Source of the DNA: an uncultured Granulosicoccaceae bacterium
GTDB taxonomy: Bacteria > Pseudomonadota > Gammaproteobacteria > Granulosicoccales > Granulosicoccaceae
DNA: 45,204 bases
Assembly (NCBI GenBank): GCA_937923745.1
Contig: CALDUO010000215.1
Span: forward strand, 1-45,204
Direction of reading: 5' to 3'
Below the pieces are notes generated by a model. The model did no database searches. It had not been told where the DNA came from and was given only the letters and a program-made list of their open reading frames with translations. Below, one piece after another: positions 16,298-24,275 of this stretch (position 1 is its first letter; every line of letters begins with the position of its first letter). A program made the translations under genes and the position numbers.

Positions 16298-17725
16298 ATG
16301 ACTATGACCACGTTGAAGTATTTGAGTATCAGGCCTGCGTTGTTGGCACTGGTGTGCACCATCACCCTGCAACCGGTGTTGGCGGCCGACGACACAACAG
16401 CTGGCACATCGGCATCAAAAAGTGCAATCGATACACTGCCTGAGGCAACAGGTGGTGAATGTTATGCAAAGGTCAGTGTGCCTGCGGTGTACAGCACAAC
16501 GCGTATCAATCCAGTCATAAAGGAGGCCACACAACTCATTACCGTGACGGAGCCTGAGTTTGGGGTGGATTATGAGCGTATTTTGCTCCGGGACTCATAC
16601 ACACGTTTGGTCGCCATACCCCCTGTGTACGAGACGGTGACTGAAACCATTGAGGTGGTTCCCAGTCGTTTGGTATGGGTCAGGGATAACGTCGAGAATA
16701 CCGTGCCGGTTGCGCCGGGGGTGCTGGACGATATCAAACGCACCGGCGTTGATGTGGGCGCCGTTGCTGCTGGTCAGTGTTTGTATGAGCACTTTGACGC
16801 CGGTGAGCCGAACATCAGTGAGCAGGAAGTGATAACGCATGTTGCGACAGAGCAGTTCGATATCATTCCGGCGAAACTGGAGCCCAGCTCGACACAGGTT
16901 CGAGTAAAACCTGCTTATGAAACCTTCATTGCAACACCTGCTGTATTTGAGACTATCGACGAGCCTGTGCTGATAGAGGCTGCACATTCAGTGTGGCGAA
17001 AGGGCCGGGGCCTGATCGAACGTATAGACAACACGACCGGAGAAATCATGTGTCGTGTCGATGTGCCTGCTGAGTACGAGACCATACAAAAGCAGGTTGC
17101 AAGGCAGCCCGCGGGTGTCAAGCGAATGATGATACCGGCAGAGTATGCAACCGTTACCACCGAAAAACTGATCGAAGACGCACAGGAATCTCGTGTTGCC
17201 ATTGCAGCCAAAACCCAGACGATTACACGGACGGAGTCTTTTGGCGAAGCACAATTTAGCTGGCTGGATGCAGTGGGTGACAATGCTACCGGTGTGTCTG
17301 TGTGTAAGCGCGAGTTTGAGTCTGAATATATCGACATTGAGCGTGTGCAGATTAAAACCCCGGGATACTACCAGTCGATAGAAGTACCGGCAGAGTATGA
17401 AAACAGAGAAATCGCCACACTTGAGAAGGCGGCTACCAATGTCATTGTGCCGGTACCGGCGGTCACGACCGAGCTGACGCAACGTGAACTGATCAGTGAT
17501 GCAAGACTGGAATGGCGGCCGGTTGTCTGTGAGACCAACATGACTAAAGATGTGGTGGTCAGGCTTCAGGAAGCTCTCAATGAGGCTGGCTATAGTGCCG
17601 GAACACCGGATGGCCTGTTGGGTCCCGGTACGTTGCGCGCGTTAACCCGGTTTCAGAATGCTAATGGTCTGCCGGAAGGTGGTGTCACCTACAGCACCAT
17701 AGAGGCGCTGGGTATCGACCTCTAG
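16298..17725 (+). CDS. secreted protein with four Cys-delimited modules and a peptidoglycan-binding domain
   Basis: A 475-residue exported protein. A signal peptide covers about the first 30 residues, ending near LAADD. The body has cysteines at 55, 161, 252, 336 and 411 that mark four related segments, each carrying copies of a VPAEY-type motif (VPAVYSTT, IPPVYETV, VPAEYETI, IPAEYATV, VPAEYENR) and most a W shortly before the next cysteine. Residues 415-475 form a PG_binding_1 domain (VVVRLQEALNEAGY, DGLLGPGTLRALTRFQ). It is probably periplasmic or wall-associated. I do not recognise the repeat module. The frame extends to TTG 16271, but ATG 16298 or 16304 gives a normal signal peptide. Confidence 0.75.
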   Translation: MTMTTLKYLSIRPALLALVCTITLQPVLAADDTTAGTSASKSAIDTLPEATGGECYAKVSVPAVYSTTRINPVIKEATQLITVTEPEFGVDYERILLRDSYTRLVAIPPVYETVTETIEVVPSRLVWVRDNVENTVPVAPGVLDDIKRTGVDVGAVAAGQCLYEHFDAGEPNISEQEVITHVATEQFDIIPAKLEPSSTQVRVKPAYETFIATPAVFETIDEPVLIEAAHSVWRKGRGLIERIDNTTGEIMCRVDVPAEYETIQKQVARQPAGVKRMMIPAEYATVTTEKLIEDAQESRVAIAAKTQTITRTESFGEAQFSWLDAVGDNATGVSVCKREFESEYIDIERVQIKTPGYYQSIEVPAEYENREIATLEKAATNVIVPVPAVTTELTQRELISDARLEWRPVVCETNMTKDVVVRLQEALNEAGYSAGTPDGLLGPGTLRALTRFQNANGLPEGGVTYSTIEALGIDL

Positions 17726-17772
17726 TCTTACCGTTTGACACACGTTAGCTACTGTTAAGTCTTTAAACTGAC

Positions 17773-17799
17773 GCCGCATTGGGAGCCTCCCTTTGCGGC
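17773..17799 (+). terminator. strong hairpin after the peptidoglycan-binding gene
   Basis: GCCGCA/TGCGGC and GGGA/TCCC form a two-part stem with a TT/TT internal loop and a 3-nt end loop, 47 bp past the stop codon. No T-run follows. It is probably a transcript end or mRNA 3' stabiliser. Confidence 0.45.
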
Positions 17800-17805
17800 G
17801 AAATC

Positions 17806-17830
17806 AGGCCAGACCGTCCAGCTCTGGCCT
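17806..17830 (+). repeat. perfect inverted repeat, 8-bp arms
   Basis: AGGCCAGA at 17806-17813 and TCTGGCCT at 17823-17830 flank a 9-nt loop. It follows the previous hairpin by 6 bp and leads straight into the pentanucleotide run. The TCTGGCC arm has the same core as the 15-bp repeat 300 bp downstream. Confidence 0.6.
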
Positions 17831-17885
17831 GTCCCGCCTCACTCTGCCCTGTTCTGTCCTGCCCCGTCCCTGCCCGTCCTGCCAA
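17823..17885 (+). repeat. degenerate pentanucleotide run, YCTGY-like
   Basis: The stretch reads as successive 5-mers of the CCTGT/TCTGC/CCCGT type, almost free of A. It looks like a slippage-generated simple repeat and has no coding support. Confidence 0.6.
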
Positions 17886-18103
17886 TTGCCCTGCGCTGAT
17901 CGCGGCAGTTGGAAAATGCACAGCACCCGGTTTTGATCGCTATTGTTAAATAAGAGCCGTTTTATGCCGTTAACAGAGGTGGTAACTGGCCTTAAGGGCG
18001 TTTATACAACAGGTGTCACTGCGGGTTGGCAGCAGCCAATAGTGCGGCTGTCTGTGCTGATAGCCCTCGTGTCTCTCAGCGTCGCAAGGGCGGTGCGCCC
18101 GCG

Positions 18104-18268
18104 TTTTACTGGCCCGTGTTTTACTGACTTGGGTTTTACTGGCTTGGGCATAACTGGCCGGGGTTTTACTGGCTTGGGCTTAACTGGCCAAGTTGGTATC
18201 GGCCCGAGGTAGTCTGGCCGAAATATGTCTGGCCAGAATGAGTCTGGACCAATAATTACGGCCGGAGC
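18104..18268 (+). repeat. 15-bp tandem repeat, about 11 copies
   Basis: Copies start every 15 bases from 18104 (18104, 18119, 18134, and so on to 18254). The first six are close to TTTTACTGGCTTGGG; later copies keep a CTGGCC or CGGCC core at the same place while the rest drifts. On the plus strand it would encode FTGLG-type pentapeptides until a stop in copy 8. On the minus strand it stays open in all copies as xPVKP/xPDxx pentapeptides. Period and copy number were worked out base by base. Confidence 0.85.
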
Positions 18269-18399
18269 GGTATGACGACATCTGTGCAGCGAATTCGGTA
18301 CCAATACTCCTTTTTATCGCGAGTGCTCACTCTTGGCAGTAATTTCGCATTCTCAGTTTGCTTTAGCGTCTCAGATGCCTGAAATGCCTGTATCACAAC

Positions 18400-20319
18400 A
18401 TGAATAGGATATTCGCAGAAAAAAGCCAAACGGTTAAGTCGCCAGATACGGCCGCTAATGACGAGCGGTGCGATCTGGATGAGTCCCGTCAGGGTCTCGG
18501 CGACGCTGTGCCCGGCGACAGCTCACCATCCGACTCAGCTCCCTATTTTACTCCTGGTCTGTTACCCGACATACAGTTCTGGCTGGATTGGCAGTCTCGC
18601 ATGATCAGTGGCGTGGTGCAGGCATCTGTGCACTTGCATCATCAGCCCGACCGCAGCGATCTTCAGCGTGTTGCTGTATGGCCTGAAAACGCGGCCGAAT
18701 TCCTCGAAATAGAAAGCCTGGTGCAGCACTGTACCGCCAGCGGAGAAGTCGTTTCCAATACCGGCAGTGTGCTTGGTAAGGAAAAAGTTGAGGTACTGTT
18801 ATGTCCGGTCACAGTCAATGGCATTGGGGCCGGTGCGGTTTCTTTTGTGTTGCAATCCCGCCCTGAATCGCAACGTGATGCAGTGACACAGCTGGTTCAA
18901 TGGTGTGTCGTCTGGTTACAAAAAAGACTAACGGCTGCCGAGGCTTTCGTGTCAGGTAATCGGTCTGTGGTTGCGCAAGCGGTTGACTTGCTGGCCGCAG
19001 ACGGACCGCTGGAAGTCAATGGTATGAAGCTCTGCGACTATCTGGCCGAAACATACGCGTGCACACTGGTGGCGCTTGGACTTGCCGACGGGTTGCATGT
19101 GCGTACCGTCGCTGTCTCGCACCAATTGGTGTTTGATCGCAGGGTAACGCGTATTACCGAGCTCGAGCAGGCAATGGAGGAATGCCTTGATCAGCAACAG
19201 GCGATTCATGTACCGATGCCGACCGAGGAGGGAGGCAGTTTGACCAACGCGCACAACATCGTGCGGGACAATCACAATCAGTGTGCGGTGCACAGTGTGC
19301 CGGTAAAAAGCCGCGATAGCATTGTCGCTGTGCTGATTTTTGTCAAAGACAGCGGAACACCGTTTGAAAACACCCGTGGCAGGCAATTGCAGGCAGTCGC
19401 GGAGAGTCTTGGCCCGATTGTTCAGCTTCAGCGTGCGGTGAATCAATCCTTGTTGCACAGAGCTGGTAGTGTGCTGAAACGCACCGCAGAAAAGTTAACT
19501 GGCAGGGAGATTACCCGCTTTAAGTGTCTGGTTGGGCTGTGTATTCTGGTGCCGCTGCTGCTGGCCCTTGTGCCTGCGACGCATCGCGTGTCGGCAACCG
19601 CCATGCTCGAAGGTTCATTACAGCAGGCGATTGCAGCACCAGTCAGTGGTTATGTTAAGAGTGTTCACGTCAGGGCCGGTGACAGCGTCACACAAGGTCA
19701 GGTTTTAGCAACACTGGATGATAGCGAACTCAGGATTGAGTCACTGAAATGGCAAAGTGAAAAAGACAAGCTGACAAAAGAATACCAGCAGGCATGGGCC
19801 AATCGGGACAAGGCGCAGGTCACCATATTGGCATCACGGTTGGAGCAGGCTGAAACCCGATTACGACTTGTCGCAGAAAACCTGACCCACACCAAAATGG
19901 AAGCACCGTTCGACGGCATGTTGATCAGCGGTGATCTTAGCCAACAGGTTGGGGTGCCCGTCGAGCGTGGTCAACTGCTGTTTGAAATTGTACCTCTGGA
20001 AGGCTACAAGGTCATATTGCACGTGGATGAATTTGATATTGGTCAAGTAACCAAAGATCAGCCCGGCACACTTCGCCTCAGTGGTATGCCGGAAGAGCTT
20101 ATAGATATACAGATAGCGTCGATCTTTCCGCTGGCATCGAACGAACAGGGCAGCAGTTTTTTCAGGGTCGAGGCGCACATACCCAATCCGCCAGACAGCT
20201 TGCGCCCCGGTATGCAAGGTGTAGCGAAGGTTGCAGTCGGGCGAGCCAGTATCGGTTCGGTGTGGACACGCTCGCTACGTGAAAAGTTTAGTCTGTACCG
20301 TTGGTACCTTGGGTTTTAA
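18400..20319 (+). CDS. GAF-domain, membrane-anchored HlyD-like adaptor
   Basis: A 639-residue inner-membrane protein of unusual build. The long cytoplasmic N-terminal half includes a GAF-like fold (about residues 205-340). A single membrane segment lies at 376-395 (CLVGLCILVPLLLALVP). The periplasmic part is HlyD-like: a biotinyl-lipoyl half-motif (QAIAAPVSGYVKSVHVRAGD) from about 407, a coiled coil (SLKWQSEKDKLTKEYQQAW to the LEQAETRLRLVAENL region), a second lipoyl half (MEAPFDGMLISGDLS) and a beta-barrel domain. Adaptors of this type join an inner-membrane pump to an outer-membrane channel. The GAF part suggests control by a cytoplasmic ligand. The start is ATG 18400. It opens the accessory locus; the protease-adaptor gene follows after 29 bp. 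Confidence 0.85.
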   Translation: MNRIFAEKSQTVKSPDTAANDERCDLDESRQGLGDAVPGDSSPSDSAPYFTPGLLPDIQFWLDWQSRMISGVVQASVHLHHQPDRSDLQRVAVWPENAAEFLEIESLVQHCTASGEVVSNTGSVLGKEKVEVLLCPVTVNGIGAGAVSFVLQSRPESQRDAVTQLVQWCVVWLQKRLTAAEAFVSGNRSVVAQAVDLLAADGPLEVNGMKLCDYLAETYACTLVALGLADGLHVRTVAVSHQLVFDRRVTRITELEQAMEECLDQQQAIHVPMPTEEGGSLTNAHNIVRDNHNQCAVHSVPVKSRDSIVAVLIFVKDSGTPFENTRGRQLQAVAESLGPIVQLQRAVNQSLLHRAGSVLKRTAEKLTGREITRFKCLVGLCILVPLLLALVPATHRVSATAMLEGSLQQAIAAPVSGYVKSVHVRAGDSVTQGQVLATLDDSELRIESLKWQSEKDKLTKEYQQAWANRDKAQVTILASRLEQAETRLRLVAENLTHTKMEAPFDGMLISGDLSQQVGVPVERGQLLFEIVPLEGYKVILHVDEFDIGQVTKDQPGTLRLSGMPEELIDIQIASIFPLASNEQGSSFFRVEAHIPNPPDSLRPGMQGVAKVAVGRASIGSVWTRSLREKFSLYRWYLGF

Positions 20320-20348
20320 GGGGTGTTGGTTGCAGTGCGGGTAGCCCG

Positions 20349-22496
20349 ATGATCAACGAACAAAGTGCCGCGATTTGGCAACAGGTGTCAGTGTTACGAC
20401 CTCGCCTGAGACGTCATATACGGGTGCGGCCCCAAGTGTACCGCCATGAAAAATGGTATGTATTACATGACGAGACGGCGGGTAAATTCTTACGCTTTAA
20501 TCAATCTGCCTACGATTTAATTGGCCGGTTTAACGGTGATTTGACCATTGCTGAAATCGTCGACTCTGTGAATACAAGACGAACAGAGGAGCACCAATGG
20601 GAAGTCGAAGATGTCTTGTTGGTGCTCGCCCAGTTACATGAGTTTGAAGCGCTGAAGGGTGGTCTGCCCATGAATGCCCGCGATGCATTGGCGCGTTTTC
20701 GACGGCACCGACGTTCTGGTTTTTTAAAGCAGTGGGCAAACCCGATATCGATGCGCATCCCACTGTTTGATCCCGATCAGTTATTGAATCGGTTGGTGGT
20801 CCCCGCACGCTGGCTGTTTTCAGCCGCAGGGTTTTATGTGTGGCTAGGACTACTGTTGATCGCAGCCATTTTGGTGGGCGTCAATCTGAACGGGTTAACG
20901 GCACAGATAGCCGAGAAAGCAGTATCAATGCCTAATCTGCTCGGGCTGTTGATCCTGTACCCGGTTGTAAAACTTTTGCATGAATTTGGTCATGGACTGG
21001 CGGTAAAAACCTGGGGCGGCGAGGTTCATGAAACCGGGGTTTTACTGCTGATATTTTTCCCGATCCCGTATGTCGATGCATCAGCTGCCTGGTCTTTCAG
21101 GGACAAGCGTAAACGTATCATTGTCAGTGCTGCCGGTATCATGGTGGAGCTTGCACTCGCCGCTATCGGTATCCTTGTCTGGAGTCTTTCCGAACCTGGT
21201 CTGGTGAATAGCCTGGCGCTGGATATTGCGATTCTGGGTGGTCTGTCAACGATACTGTATAACGGCAATCCGCTGTTGCGTTTTGACGGCTACTATGTGC
21301 TGGAAGATCTGACTGAAATACCCAACATGGGTGCACGATCGTCACGATATTATCTGTATTTGGCGCAACGTTATTTACTGGGTATAACCAACGCACGGTC
21401 CCCTGTTACCGCCAAAGGCGAAACCCGCTGGTTTCTGGTGTATGGGTTTCTGTCACCTTTGTATCGGTTGTTTGTATTGCTCGGTATTTCGATATACCTG
21501 GCTGGCCAGTACCTGGTTGTGGGTGTGGCATTAGCAGCGTTTGCCGTCTTCAAGCAAGTAGTACAACCGGTATACAGTGCCATAGCATTCCTGGTCAGTG
21601 ACTCCCGCGAGGGCTACAATCGTGTTCGCGGAATTTCTGTCACTGCGTTTGTGATAGTGCTGATCACTTTGGTAATGGTGGTTGAGCGTCCCCGGGTTAC
21701 CCGAACCCAAGGTGTTGTGTCAGTCCCGGACAGTGGCCAGATCAACGCCAAACATGGCGGGGAAATTATACAAGTTCTGGCAGCCACCGGCGATGTAGTC
21801 TCACAAGGCGACATTATCGTGCGCATGAAAAACCGTGAGATGGAGAGTCAACTTATCGCGCTGCAGGCAAAAGTTGCAGAGCTGAAAACGCTGGCGGCAC
21901 AAGAGCGACAAATCAGTCGTGTCAGAGGTAAAATAGCGGAGGCCAATGTCACTGCGGTGGTATCCGAATTACAGGAGCGCCAGCGATTGTTCGATGCCCT
22001 GTCGGTAAAGAGTCCAGCTGACGGCACCTTGGTTTTTGACAATCCGCATTTGCATGCCGGAGGCTACATTCAGGCGGGCGACACACTGGCCTACGTGGTG
22101 CAAAACGATCAATCAGTGGTTCGTGCTGTGGTGGATCAGGACAGTATTGGTGGCTTTGACGCTGGCGTGACCGGTGCCGAGGTTGTATTAGCCAACCGTC
22201 CGGGTGTGATCATTAATGCATCGGTTGTGCGTGCGGTACCTGCAGCGGGCTCCAGGCTTCCCAGTCGTGCTTTGGGCGTGCCCGGCGGTGGCCCGATACC
22301 GGTGAGCCCCGCTGATCCTTCGGGGCTACATGCCATTCATCAAGTGTTTCAGTATGACCTCTCTATGCCGGCGGGTACCGCGATAGCAGGAATTGGTGAG
22401 CGAGCTTATGTGCGCCTGACTCATGGCTCAGAAAGATTGTGGCGACAGCTGTTCAGGCGTTTTCAGCAACTCTTTTTGTCACAACTGGGTATTTAG
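20349..22496 (+). CDS. PqqD-like / M50 membrane protease / HlyD chimera
   Basis: A 715-residue multidomain membrane protein. Residues about 20-95 resemble a PqqD-like peptide-binding domain (KFLRFNQSAYDLIGRF, TIAEIVDSVN). A multi-pass region carries the site-2-protease zinc site: HEFGH at 211-215 and NPLLRFDG at 307-314, both intact. After a last membrane segment (about 430-448) comes a periplasmic HlyD-type part with a lipoyl half (DSGQINAKHGGEIIQVLAAT), a short coiled coil (ESQLIALQAKVAELKTLAAQ), a second half (SPADGTLVFDNP) and a beta-barrel. M50 enzymes cut substrates in or near the membrane, and PqqD-like domains often present peptides to partner enzymes. The open frame extends to TTG 20301 within the preceding gene; ATG 20349 is preferred. 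Confidence 0.85.
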   Translation: MINEQSAAIWQQVSVLRPRLRRHIRVRPQVYRHEKWYVLHDETAGKFLRFNQSAYDLIGRFNGDLTIAEIVDSVNTRRTEEHQWEVEDVLLVLAQLHEFEALKGGLPMNARDALARFRRHRRSGFLKQWANPISMRIPLFDPDQLLNRLVVPARWLFSAAGFYVWLGLLLIAAILVGVNLNGLTAQIAEKAVSMPNLLGLLILYPVVKLLHEFGHGLAVKTWGGEVHETGVLLLIFFPIPYVDASAAWSFRDKRKRIIVSAAGIMVELALAAIGILVWSLSEPGLVNSLALDIAILGGLSTILYNGNPLLRFDGYYVLEDLTEIPNMGARSSRYYLYLAQRYLLGITNARSPVTAKGETRWFLVYGFLSPLYRLFVLLGISIYLAGQYLVVGVALAAFAVFKQVVQPVYSAIAFLVSDSREGYNRVRGISVTAFVIVLITLVMVVERPRVTRTQGVVSVPDSGQINAKHGGEIIQVLAATGDVVSQGDIIVRMKNREMESQLIALQAKVAELKTLAAQERQISRVRGKIAEANVTAVVSELQERQRLFDALSVKSPADGTLVFDNPHLHAGGYIQAGDTLAYVVQNDQSVVRAVVDQDSIGGFDAGVTGAEVVLANRPGVIINASVVRAVPAAGSRLPSRALGVPGGGPIPVSPADPSGLHAIHQVFQYDLSMPAGTAIAGIGERAYVRLTHGSERLWRQLFRRFQQLFLSQLGI

Positions 22497-22622
22497 TGAG
22501 TCCCGCCTTCCTGTCGTTACTCGTTACAATTCACAAAAAAGAATTCCAATTTAATACTCATTTGCCGATACCTACACCAGGAGAGACTCTAAAACTCGGA
22601 CTGGTCGAAGAGGGAATTCAGT

Positions 22623-22706
22623 ATGTGGCAAGTGAGGATGTTCATTGATTGTCGATTGACTGATGAGGTGGCTTTTACTCATCGGTTAGGAATGCAGAGC
22701 GCATGA
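22623..22706 (+). CDS. possible 27-residue leader ORF coupled to the next gene
   Basis: A short frame starts at ATG 22623, 7 nt after AGAGGGA (22609-22615), the best ribosome-binding site in this interval, and its TGA overlaps the next gene's ATG (ATGA at 22703-22706). The product (starting MWQVRMFIDCRL) has no recognised motif. The site and the stop-start overlap suggest translational coupling of the downstream adaptor; it may be chance. Confidence 0.3.
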   Translation: MWQVRMFIDCRLTDEVAFTHRLGMQSA

Positions 22707-24202
22707 TCCAATCAGTAGGCACAATAATTAAACAAAGATTAATAAGCGCTCGCTGGATAATCCCGTTTTGTTTGTTGTCTGTATCACCGTTCGTTTTTGC
22801 CTCCTCATTTACTGATGTAGCCTCGTTGGACGCTACCGCAATTGGCGAGCTGGATTGCGTTATCTATCCCAGTGCGCAAGCTGATATTGGCAGCGGTGTT
22901 CCTGGCGTGCTGGTCAGCATACCGGTTGATCGTTCAGACACTGTCAAAAAAGGGCAGGTCGTGGCGGTGCTTGAATCGAGTGCCGAGCAAGCGGCTGTTG
23001 CGCTTGCCAAAGCGCGGGCAGAAGCGGCATCTGAAATCAGTTTCAGGCGCATCGGTGCTGAACATTCCAAGCGCCAGCTGGTGCGTCTCGAGGAACTCTA
23101 TCGTAACAAATCCATATCCAACCAAGACTACGATGACCGCAAAACCGAAGCGCTGCTGGGGCAAGTCCAATTGCAACAGGCTAGGGAAAACCAGAGTATT
23201 CTTGAATTAGAGTTAGCTCGCGCTCAAGCGCTGCTTGATCGAAAAACGATACGTAGTCCTTTCGACGGAGTGGTGCTGGAACGCGTCAGCGTAGTTGGTG
23301 AGTTTGTTAACGATCAGCCCATTGTTCGAATCGCCCAACTGAATCCGTTGCATGTTGAAACTATTTTACCCAGTGAGTATATCCGCGACATAAAGAGTGG
23401 TATGACTGCTCGGGTATGGTCTGATCATCATCCGGATAGGATATCTACCGCTCACGTTGATCGGGTGGATTCAATCATTGATGTGGCCAGTGCGACATTT
23501 GGCGTGCGCCTCAATTTGGCCAACACCAATCAGGACATAGCGGCAGGCTCGCGATGCAGGCTGGAATTTACATCGTCTGATGATGCGCAAGCGAGCTCAG
23601 GGGTTATGTCAGCTGAAACACAGTATCAAACCGCCTCCGCCGCCGCATCCTTTTATTCAGAACCTGTGTCCTATCCAGAACCTGTCATGGGTGCGGCCTT
23701 AGGTGATGTGCTGGTCAATAGTGAGCCTTTGGCAACAAACGCTCGGGTGGTTAACGGTGCCGCTCAGCAGGGCTCAGGCCCCTTGGACTCAGGCCACTTG
23801 GACTCAGGCCATTGCAAGAGTGTTGGGCCTTATCCTGACCGGGAAAGTGCTCGTATTGCGCTGAACAAACTGGCCCACAAAGACGGAGAGCTCGCGGTTA
23901 AGGAGATAACCACAGAGCGGCAGATCGGTTACCTTGTCATGTCGTATCCCCTGGACACGAATAAAAAAATCAATGACTATCTCGCAAAGATAAACACGCT
24001 GGGTATCACTGATTTTCAACTCCAGAAAAAAAACCTGCCCGCCAAAGTGTCGTTTGGTGCCTTCAAAAACAGATCCTCTGCAGAAAATCTATTAAGTGAC
24101 CTGTCTGCCAAGAACCTAACAGTCAGAATGCTGCCATGGCAGCGAAGTATGCCTGCGTATTTCCTGGTGGAGCAACAAGATGGTGCGCCAGGCGCATGCT
24201 GA
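22703..24202 (+). CDS. exported HlyD-type adaptor with C-terminal SPOR-like region
   Basis: A 499-residue periplasmic protein. A signal peptide (about residues 1-33, ending near VFASS) is followed by an RND/HlyD adaptor core: a lipoyl half at about 55-92 (QADIGSGVPGVLVSIPVDRS), a coiled coil (RQLVRLEELYRNKSISNQDYDD), the second half (IRSPFDGVVLERV) and a barrel (LNPLHVETILPSEYI). A Ser/Ala-rich linker with a short LDSGH duplication leads to a SPOR-like region from about 370 (CKSVGPYPDRESARIALNKL, and VSFGAFKNRSSAENLLSDL later). SPOR domains normally bind denuded peptidoglycan, so this adaptor could be held at the wall. This domain pairing is unusual. ATG 22703 overlaps the possible leader ORF. 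Confidence 0.8.
   Translation: MIQSVGTIIKQRLISARWIIPFCLLSVSPFVFASSFTDVASLDATAIGELDCVIYPSAQADIGSGVPGVLVSIPVDRSDTVKKGQVVAVLESSAEQAAVALAKARAEAASEISFRRIGAEHSKRQLVRLEELYRNKSISNQDYDDRKTEALLGQVQLQQARENQSILELELARAQALLDRKTIRSPFDGVVLERVSVVGEFVNDQPIVRIAQLNPLHVETILPSEYIRDIKSGMTARVWSDHHPDRISTAHVDRVDSIIDVASATFGVRLNLANTNQDIAAGSRCRLEFTSSDDAQASSGVMSAETQYQTASAAASFYSEPVSYPEPVMGAALGDVLVNSEPLATNARVVNGAAQQGSGPLDSGHLDSGHCKSVGPYPDRESARIALNKLAHKDGELAVKEITTERQIGYLVMSYPLDTNKKINDYLAKINTLGITDFQLQKKNLPAKVSFGAFKNRSSAENLLSDLSAKNLTVRMLPWQRSMPAYFLVEQQDGAPGAC
23782..23811 (+). repeat. 15-bp direct duplication inside the adaptor linker
   Basis: The unit CTTGGACTCAGGCCA occurs twice in a row, giving the repeated LDSGH peptide between the adaptor core and the SPOR-like region. 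It looks like recent linker slippage and preserves the reading frame. Confidence 0.6.
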
Positions 24203-24275
24203 GGGTCACAGGTATTGCCTACACGCATGATCCGGATGCAAAACGCCTGTTTGACCGCGTTGTTCGTGGCTAGTC

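Larger units (their letters stand above)
17726..18399. other. structured intergenic region upstream of the adaptor/giant-protein locus
   Basis: No supported gene occupies these 674 bases. In order they hold two hairpins (17773-17799 and 17806-17830), a C/T-rich run with about 5-bp periodicity (17823-17885), and a 15-bp tandem repeat (18104-18268). An 89-residue frame from 17943 ends inside the repeat, and a 100-residue frame on the minus strand (18002-18304) passes through all copies; neither has other protein-like support. The final 130 bases before 18400 probably contain the promoter of the next gene, but no clear -35/-10 pair was found. Confidence 0.6.

Noticed and set aside
18002-18304. 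A 100-codon minus-strand frame through the 15-bp repeats as a gene
   Set aside because: A repeat whose length is a multiple of 3 easily keeps a frame open. No ribosome-binding site or conserved domain supports it, so it is noted only under the repeat.
22439-22648. A 69-codon frame overlapping the end of the M50-HlyD gene
   Set aside because: It begins inside the preceding gene, has no motif, and the following 27-codon frame has a better ribosome-binding site.
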